NCBI GenBank assembly: GCA_041623895.1
Contig: JBFJVZ010000452.1
Coordinates: 1-5,643 of the forward strand
Reading direction: 5' to 3'
Length of the DNA stretch: 5,643 nt
Source of the DNA: JBFJVZ01 sp041623895
GTDB lineage: Bacteria; Planctomycetota; Planctomycetia; Pirellulales; Pirellulaceae
This document shows positions 1-4,565 of the stretch, one piece after another (position 1 is the first letter of the stretch; the number at the start of each line of letters is the position of its first letter). The notes beneath the pieces were generated by a model. The model worked only from the letters and a program-made list of their open reading frames with translations, ran no database searches and was not told the origin of the DNA. Both the position numbers and the translations under genes were made by a program.

Positions 1-30
1 GGCGAGGTAAGCGATCGAGAATTGTCTCAT
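1..30 (-). CDS. possible 5' end of a further minus-strand gene, cut by window edge
   Basis: An ATG at 30-28 on the minus strand opens a frame reading MRQFSIAYLA to the edge of the window. The short basic-then-hydrophobic start would suit a signal peptide or membrane protein. There is an AGG about a dozen bases upstream, which is too far for a convincing ribosome binding site. Ten codons are too few to identify a product, and the frame may be open by chance. It would lie about 150 bases downstream of the kinase stop on the same strand. Confidence 0.17.
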   Translation of the reverse strand, partial: MRQFSIAYLA

Positions 31-94
31 GAGGATTGAGCCTGAGGTTGAATGGAAATGAAACTAATGCCTATTGTGTTTCTCTGTAGCGGAA

Positions 95-111
95 GCCGGA
101 AGACTTCCGGC
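95..111. repeat. perfect GCCGGAAG / CTTCCGGC hairpin in the gap after the kinase gene
   Basis: GCCGGAAG (95-102) and CTTCCGGC (104-111) are exact reverse complements around a single A, so the folded form is a GC-rich stem of about 7 pairs with a 3-base loop. It lies about 70 bases beyond the kinase stop codon. No T-run follows on either strand, so it is not a canonical intrinsic terminator, although it could protect a 3' end or stop transcription weakly. A GGAAG direct repeat (91-95 and 98-102) overlaps the left arm. The element has the look of dispersed intergenic hairpins in planctomycete genomes; that it is repeated elsewhere is inferred. Confidence 0.5.
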
Positions 112-181
112 CGCCGAAAGATCGGAATTCTCCCGAATTCAGCGACAAAAGCAACGCTGCCAACGTGGGGAGCCGGGCGGC
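112..181. other. intergenic stretch between hairpin and kinase stop
   Basis: No supported gene. It contains two GAATTC palindromes four bases apart (125-130 and 135-140), which can pair with each other, and a weak 5-base stem CAGCG/CGCTG (140-144 with 155-159, 10-base loop). Neither is followed by a T-run in the direction of kinase transcription, so no terminator is called. Confidence 0.4.
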
Positions 182-2383
182 TTACTTTTTCGACCGCAGC
201 TCGGCAAATAGTTGTTTGGCGTTGTTTACCAGAGCCTTGGTATCGCAGGTATCGGTATACGTCATCTTGCCTTTGTATTCATTTTTTTCCGAAACTTTCG
301 TGTCCCTGATCGCATCATAGCCTTCTCGGCAGCCGGTGACTTTCACGTTGTTGCTGAAAGCAGTATCGACGACGCTTGCCAGGACCTTGTTGACTTCTGG
401 GTTCTTGTGTGACAACTGATGGGTGTTTCCACCGAGCACGAAGACGGCGTCATAGTCAGCTGCATTCACCTTGGACAGATTGATGTTTGGATACGGTGCT
501 TTGATCTTGCCGCCGAAATCTTTTCTTTCAGTACCATAGTTGGGTGAGGCTGCCACGACGTTGACACTGCTGGACTGAAGCGACCGAGTCAACGATTCGA
601 ACTCTTCCTGTCTGAAGTTGTCCGATGCAACGACGATCAGCGCTCGACCATCGCCACCGTTTCGGATCGCAGTGGCGGCTCCCGTTCGCGGGATCAGCAT
701 GAACGCCAGGATACCCAGTAGAACGACGCAGGCGGCAGCAACCGATGCGGCGTGCAAGGACCGGCGATACCAGGGGATGTTCCGTTTGCTGCGCCGCCGC
801 GTTAAGAGTTGTGAAACAACATGAGCCGTCTGCTCCTCGACTTGAATATCCAGAATGGATGGTTCGGTTGGCGGCCCGACCTGTTCCGCTGGCACCGCGA
901 CCGGCAGCGGTGTCGCCGCGGGCTGGCGACCAGCGGCAACCGCTTGTAGATCCGCCAATAGTTCGTCCATGGTCTGATAGCGGGCATCGGGGTTCTTGGC
1001 GAGCATTTTTTGCACGACCGCATCCAGGGCCGGAGTGACGCCCCCCTTGAGAAGATCGCATAACGAACGCGGTGTCTGTTCACGGTGTGCGATCAATCGC
1101 TGCATCACTGTTTCCCCGTCATACGGCGGCAGTCCGGTCAGCAGAAAGTAGGCCGTGCAGCCAAGGCTGTAGATGTCCGAACGTGCGTCGGCATTACGGC
1201 TGTCAAGGGCTTGTTCGGGGGACATGTAATCAACCGTCCCAATCACGACACCGGTGTTCGTCATCGCTGCCAACACCGAGGCATCGGGATTATTGGTCAT
1301 CAAGGTGTCAAAGCGTGCCAAACCCAGATCCAGAACTTTGACCGACAACTCTCCGCTGGCGGGATCTTGTCTGGCGACAAGATTATGAGGCTTGATGTCA
1401 CGATGAATCACGCCGGCCGCATGGGCGTATTGCAGCGCGCCGGCGGTTTGAATCAAAACGTGTAACGCCTCGGCGACCGACAGCGGTCCCTCGTTGCGAA
1501 CTCGCTTCGCCAAGTCGTCTCCATCCACATACTCCATGACAAGATACGGGATGCCCTTGGATTCGTTGGCATCGTGCGCGACAACGATGTTGGGGTGGCT
1601 GAGCGCCGCCAGCGTACGGGCTTCGTTGCGAAATCGTTCGATCACGGCGGGCGACTGGCGACCAGCGGAATTGACAACTTTCAAACAGACTTCGCGGCCC
1701 ATCCGCGTGTGCCGAGCCTTAAATACTGCGCCCATGCCGCCCTGGCCCAGCTTTTCCAGAATCGCATAGTTGCCCAACACCAGACCTTGCCAGCGACCGC
1801 GCATCAAGAGTTTGGCCTGAAACGGTGTCAGTTTTTGGTTTTCGATCAGCGACTTTGCCAAGGAACTGACGTCGCTCTTGTCATCAGATTCGTTCCAACT
1901 CAGTGCCTGCAGCACTTGATTGAGTTCGCCGTCGGCCAGCAAGCCGCTGCGGCGAAGTCCTTTGACAAAGTTGGCCGGGGACACTGTCTTTGCCGTGGAA
2001 TGATTTGTGGGCCGCGTGTCGTGATCTGATTTAGCGATCTGTGCTTCACGAATCAGCCTGGAAAGCTGCGGGTCGTTAAAATCGGTGATGCAGTTCTTCT
2101 TGGCTTGTTGTGCTGCTGCCAACACGGGGTCGCGGCGGCGCGCCAATTCATCCGCCTTTCTCTGGCAACTTTGGCAACGATCGATGTGCTCAAACAGCCG
2201 CTCGGCTTCCGATTCCGCCAGACTGCCCGAGACCAGTTGAGCGAGTTGGTCGATCGGCGGACAGACCGTGAAGTCTTGCGAGTCGGCTCGCCGTGGCGAC
2301 GCCAAATCACGTCGGATCGATTCCAAATCGCGAGTTTGCTCGCCCGGGTCGGTCGCTCGGTTGGGTGAGTTAGAGACGCTCAA
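182..2383 (-). CDS. membrane Ser/Thr protein kinase with N-terminal zinc-finger anti-sigma motif and C-terminal DJ-1/PfpI-like domain
   Basis: A 733-residue Hanks-type kinase predicted to sit in the cytoplasmic membrane and signal with the upstream ECF sigma factor. Residues 41-80 carry a zinc-finger anti-sigma-like motif (H66-x3-C70-x2-C73, with C41 upstream). Residues 137-203 form a linker seen in planctomycete kinases (KLTPFQAKLLMRGRWQGLVLGNY). The kinase domain (about 205-485) is complete: glycine loop GQGGMG 213-218, K235, E254, HRDIKPHN 327-334, DLG 352-354, SPE 388-390, D403. A basic patch (529-541) precedes one membrane span (about 546-564), placing the C-terminus outside. Residues 579-733 resemble DJ-1/PfpI: IVVASDNFRQEEFES, then DAVFVLGG (645-652), and candidate nucleophile C685 in TGCREG. 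The start is TTG; no in-frame ATG occurs before M194, and alternative TTG codons lie at residues 20 and 27. It follows the sigma gene by 55 bases, probably in one operon. The kinase call is very secure, the DJ-1-like call fairly secure, the exact start uncertain. Confidence 0.93.
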   Translation of the reverse strand: MSVSNSPNRATDPGEQTRDLESIRRDLASPRRADSQDFTVCPPIDQLAQLVSGSLAESEAERLFEHIDRCQSCQRKADELARRRDPVLAAAQQAKKNCITDFNDPQLSRLIREAQIAKSDHDTRPTNHSTAKTVSPANFVKGLRRSGLLADGELNQVLQALSWNESDDKSDVSSLAKSLIENQKLTPFQAKLLMRGRWQGLVLGNYAILEKLGQGGMGAVFKARHTRMGREVCLKVVNSAGRQSPAVIERFRNEARTLAALSHPNIVVAHDANESKGIPYLVMEYVDGDDLAKRVRNEGPLSVAEALHVLIQTAGALQYAHAAGVIHRDIKPHNLVARQDPASGELSVKVLDLGLARFDTLMTNNPDASVLAAMTNTGVVIGTVDYMSPEQALDSRNADARSDIYSLGCTAYFLLTGLPPYDGETVMQRLIAHREQTPRSLCDLLKGGVTPALDAVVQKMLAKNPDARYQTMDELLADLQAVAAGRQPAATPLPVAVPAEQVGPPTEPSILDIQVEEQTAHVVSQLLTRRRSKRNIPWYRRSLHAASVAAACVVLLGILAFMLIPRTGAATAIRNGGDGRALIVVASDNFRQEEFESLTRSLQSSSVNVVAASPNYGTERKDFGGKIKAPYPNINLSKVNAADYDAVFVLGGNTHQLSHKNPEVNKVLASVVDTAFSNNVKVTGCREGYDAIRDTKVSEKNEYKGKMTYTDTCDTKALVNNAKQLFAELRSKK

Positions 2384-2433
2384 TTGAATGCTCGAAAAAT
2401 GCTTCTGATCTGATCGTCTGAACGCTGACTCAT
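2380..2433 (-). other. 17-codon open frame between sigma and kinase genes, overlapping the kinase start
   Basis: ATG at 2433-2431 opens the frame MSQRSDDQIRSIFRAFN, ending in TGA at 2382-2380. The stop overlaps the kinase TTG start in the sequence TTGA, an arrangement typical of translational coupling. No good ribosome binding site precedes the ATG. It could be a coupling leader, part of the true kinase N-terminus if the sequence carries a frame error, or chance. No homology is recognised. Confidence 0.15.
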
Positions 2434-2438
2434 AACGG

Positions 2439-3029
2439 CTAATCTACCAGGTCCTCCAAAACCAACCGTAAACGCCGCCGAATTCGATAATTGGCTTGTC
2501 GTACGGTTTGTGGATCGACGCCGACTTCGCGGGCCACGTCGGCGGCACTCCGTTCCTTGATGGCGACTTCCTCGAAGGCTTTCCAATTTCTGGGATCAAA
2601 TTCACCGCGAATCAACTCCATCGCTCGTTGGACAATGAATGCATCCTCGTTGGCCGCCTGCTCTTCGTCGTCGGCGAACGGATCTTGCACTTCCGAGATT
2701 CGCATCAATGCCTCCGTGCCGCCCGCGCCGGCGGCTTCGCGATTGGCTTTGCGATAGTGGTCAATTGTCTTGGTGCGGACGATCGTCTTCAGCCACGATC
2801 GAAAGGAAGCAACTTTACGCTGCGGCTTGAAAGTGTTCAGATTATCGGCGACCGCCTTGAAAACTTCTTGAAAGACGTCTGCCGTATCATCATCACGCAA
2901 ACCGGCCTGGCGACACCAGCGCTGGACCAGCGGGCCGTACAAATGGACGATTTGGTGCCAGGCCTCCTGATCCTCGTTGACCGCACGGCCAAGCAAACTC
3001 ATCGAAGTGGCATCAGAATCCGCCGACAC
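2439..3029 (-). CDS. ECF-type RNA polymerase sigma factor, STK-associated type
   Basis: A 196-residue sigma-70 family protein of the extracytoplasmic-function class, which would direct RNA polymerase to specific promoters. Region 2 spans about residues 20-95: AWHQIVHLYGPLVQRWCRQAGL leads into region 2.2 (DDTADVFQEVF, 47-57) and regions 2.3-2.4 (FRSWLKTIVRTKTIDHYRK, 76-94). An acidic linker (111-129) precedes region 4 (about 149-188), with helix-turn-helix SAADVAREVGVDPQTVRQAN and a basic tail YRIRRRLR. There is no region 3, as expected for ECF factors. The GTG start at 3029 has a GAGG seven bases upstream; an ATG at 3002 (residue 10, MSLLGRAV) has no such site, but many relatives begin near there. 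The adjacent kinase gene marks it as one of the kinase-linked ECF groups described in planctomycetes. Region 2.2 reads D-T-A-D, lacking the Glu of the common D-x-E-D pattern. The regulon is unknown. Confidence 0.95.
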   Translation of the reverse strand: MSADSDATSMSLLGRAVNEDQEAWHQIVHLYGPLVQRWCRQAGLRDDDTADVFQEVFKAVADNLNTFKPQRKVASFRSWLKTIVRTKTIDHYRKANREAAGAGGTEALMRISEVQDPFADDEEQAANEDAFIVQRAMELIRGEFDPRNWKAFEEVAIKERSAADVAREVGVDPQTVRQANYRIRRRLRLVLEDLVD

Positions 3030-3036
3030 AGAACTG

Positions 3037-3040
3037 CCTC
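3037..3040 (-). promoter_or_regulatory. GAGG ribosome binding site supporting the sigma factor GTG start
   Basis: On the minus strand GAGG is followed by CAGTTCT and then GTG at 3029-3027. The 7-base spacing is ideal, and the alternative ATG at 3002 has no comparable site. This is why the longer form is annotated. Confidence 0.6.
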
Positions 3041-3049
3041 AAAATGGTT

Positions 3050-3067
3050 GAAAAACCTGGAATTCCA
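3050..3067 (-). promoter_or_regulatory. leader element copy 1, TGGAATTCCAGGTTTTTC, upstream of sigma gene
   Basis: Read on the minus strand, this 18-base stretch matches the element at 3149-3165 on the plus strand except for one extra A. It contains the 8-base palindrome GGAATTCC. It lies between a predicted -10 box (3077-3082) and the GAGG site (3037-3040), so it would fall at the beginning of the sigma-kinase transcript, suited to an operator or an RNA-level control site. Confidence 0.45.
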
Positions 3068-3076
3068 CCGCATCTG

Positions 3077-3082
3077 AGTATA
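3077..3082 (-). promoter_or_regulatory. candidate -10 box TATACT for the sigma-kinase operon
   Basis: TATACT on the minus strand matches TATAAT at five of six positions and lies 47 bases before the GTG start. The -35 region is not recognisable (best hexamer about CACGCA at 17-base spacing), so an activator or another sigma factor may be needed. Confidence 0.3.
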
Positions 3083-3132
3083 CACCGCCCCGCTGGTGTT
3101 GCGTGACGGTGTTCCGTTCAGCGTAGCGAACC

Positions 3133-3138
3133 TATTAT
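3133..3138 (+). promoter_or_regulatory. candidate -10 box TATTAT for the DUF1552 unit
   Basis: TATTAT matches TATAAT at five of six positions and lies 43 bases before the DUF1552 start. The region at -35 (TGTTCC, 3110-3115) is a poor match to TTGACA. A GAACC just upstream of the box (3128-3132) resembles part of an ECF-type -35 motif, but a matching -10 at proper spacing is not evident. Confidence 0.3.
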
Positions 3139-3148
3139 CCTTGGAGTC

Positions 3149-3165
3149 TGGAATTCCGGTTTTTC
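3149..3165 (+). promoter_or_regulatory. leader element copy 2, TGGAATTCCGGTTTTTC, upstream of DUF1552 gene
   Basis: This plus-strand copy matches the minus-strand element at 3050-3067 with a single-base deletion. It lies between the TATTAT box and the GAGG ribosome binding site, the same order as in copy 1. Taken together the two copies are an inverted repeat bracketing the divergent promoter region. Confidence 0.45.
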
Positions 3166-3171
3166 TGCCAC

Positions 3172-3175
3172 GAGG
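3172..3175 (+). promoter_or_regulatory. GAGG ribosome binding site of the DUF1552 gene
   Basis: GAGG is followed by TAAACG and then ATG at 3182, a 6-base spacing that fixes this start and agrees with the Tat signal peptide beginning immediately after it. Confidence 0.7.
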
Positions 3176-3181
3176 TAAACG

Positions 3182-4501
3182 ATGCGCGTAAAACGACTTG
3201 ATCGACGGACCGCCCTCAAGGGGCTCGGCGTGTCGGTTGGTGTGCCGGTCCTGAGTGCCATGCAACCGAGCTGTGCTCACGCTGCCGCAGGCAAGACCGT
3301 GGTTCCGCGACGAATGCTGGTAGCTCACTTTGGAACCGGGATGAATTTGCGAGAGTTTTTCCCGGATGAAACGGGACCGGACTGCAAGTTCAAACGTATC
3401 GTGCAGCCGCTGGAAGATTTTCGCCACCGCATGACCATCGTCTCCGGTCTGCAACTGGAACATGGCGGCGGACACACCGGCGACTACACGTTCTTGACAG
3501 GCACCGAAGGTTGGACGTCCGCTGGCATCAAAGGCGGTATCTCCGCTGATCAAATCGTTGCCACACACGTTGGCACGGAAACTCGTTTTCCGTCGCTGCA
3601 ACTGTCGATCAAACGCGGAACCAATTTCGGCAACCAAGGGCTGGCAACCCTGTCGTGGAGCGAAAACGGAATCCCGCTGGCCGCCGAAAATGATCCGCAC
3701 GTCGTCTTTAACCGGTTGTTCCAAATTGATGACGCCAAAGAAGCCAAAGCACGCGACGAAGGGTTCCGGCGGAGGGGCAGCATCCTGGATTTGGTGCGTA
3801 ACCAAGCCAGGCAACTGGAACGCAGCGTCGGCGGCGAAGACCAAAAGAAACTAGACGAATACTTCACGTCCGTCCGCGAGATCGAAAAACAGCTGCAACG
3901 CGACATCGATTGGTCGGCAAAACCAAAACCGAAACCACAACTCGGCGGAATCGGCGATTACTCCAAATCGCTGACGCCCGACTCCCGCGAGTTTGACTAC
4001 ACGCAATATCAAAAACTGATGTACGACCTGATCGTGCTGGCGTACAAAACCGATTCCACTCGCGTAGTCACTTACAACGTCCGCCGCGAACTTGCCGGCG
4101 GGACTTTCCCGGTTCATGGAGTGTCCAAGGGTTTTCACGCGCTGACGCATCATAATAATGACCCCAAGAATCTGGAAGAGTTGGCGAAAGTTGACGAAAT
4201 CAACATGGGATTCTGGAACGGTTTTCTGAAGCGTCTGGATGCGGCCCAAGAAGTTGACGGCCGTAGTTTGCTGGACCACACGGTGCTGGCCTTTTCCAGC
4301 AGCGCCGGCATGGATCACTCCCGCGATCGTTTGCCGACCATTGTGTTTGGCGGTGAAGCACTTGGACTGAAGCACAAGACGCACATTCGGCTGCCCGAGA
4401 AATCGCCGCTTGCCAATGTTTGGCACACCATGGCCGACGTGATGGGCGTCAAGACCGACAAGCTGCAAGACAGCACGGGCGTGATTTCGGAACTGGTCTA
4501 A
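3182..4501 (+). CDS. DUF1552 (HXXSHH) family protein, Tat-exported
   Basis: A 439-residue member of the DUF1552/HXXSHH family, abundant in planctomycetes; its biochemical role is not established. The N-terminus is a Tat-type signal (R8-R9 in DRRTALKGLG, hydrophobic stretch to about 27, likely cleavage near AHA 32-34), so it should be exported folded, perhaps with a cofactor or metal. C31 is not in a lipobox. The diagnostic motif appears as HALTHH (319-324), with Thr in place of Ser. Other family-like blocks are MLVAHFGTGMN (45-55), HGGGHTGDYTFLTGTEGW (94-111) and SSAGMDHSRDRLPTIVFGG (373-391), the last recalling DUF1501/sulfatase-like proteins. Length is normal for the family. The usual DUF1592/DUF1588-type cytochrome-domain partner is not in the window: upstream is the divergent sigma-kinase unit, and downstream is a SUMF1-domain gene on the same strand. 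A hydrolase role acting on sulfated or phosphorylated substrates is only a guess. Confidence 0.93.
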   Translation: MRVKRLDRRTALKGLGVSVGVPVLSAMQPSCAHAAAGKTVVPRRMLVAHFGTGMNLREFFPDETGPDCKFKRIVQPLEDFRHRMTIVSGLQLEHGGGHTGDYTFLTGTEGWTSAGIKGGISADQIVATHVGTETRFPSLQLSIKRGTNFGNQGLATLSWSENGIPLAAENDPHVVFNRLFQIDDAKEAKARDEGFRRRGSILDLVRNQARQLERSVGGEDQKKLDEYFTSVREIEKQLQRDIDWSAKPKPKPQLGGIGDYSKSLTPDSREFDYTQYQKLMYDLIVLAYKTDSTRVVTYNVRRELAGGTFPVHGVSKGFHALTHHNNDPKNLEELAKVDEINMGFWNGFLKRLDAAQEVDGRSLLDHTVLAFSSSAGMDHSRDRLPTIVFGGEALGLKHKTHIRLPEKSPLANVWHTMADVMGVKTDKLQDSTGVISELV

Positions 4502-4565
4502 GCCGATGAACGCAATCATGGTGCAGCACGGCCCCCGCCGCCGGAATTGCACGCTAACAGGGTGG

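Noticed and set aside
3..15. CGAGGTAAGCGAT resembles the DUF1552 ribosome site region CGAGGTAAACGAT at 3171-3183
   Set aside because: No start codon follows in the same position and the frame after it stops at once; a 12-of-13 match of a common ribosome-site sequence is best taken as chance.
52..309. 85-codon plus-strand frame starting in the left gap
   Set aside because: Most of it is antisense to the end of the kinase gene, and the product has no recognisable features.
1574..2029. 151-codon open frame on the plus strand
   Set aside because: Antisense to the conserved kinase domain and its linker; it arises from the high GC codon bias.
2496..3077. 193-codon open frame on the plus strand
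   Set aside because: Antisense to the clearly recognisable ECF sigma factor.
3269..3277. Cys31 of the DUF1552 protein as a lipoprotein attachment site
   Set aside because: The preceding residues are Gln-Pro-Ser, which do not fit a lipobox; a Tat signal with AHA cleavage fits better.
2999..3844. 281-codon open frame on the minus strand
   Set aside because: It overlaps the DUF1552 coding region and the whole divergent promoter region; the plus-strand gene has a ribosome site, Tat signal and family motif.
3851..4552. 233-codon open frame on the minus strand
   Set aside because: Antisense to the DUF1552 gene; no domain or signal recognised.
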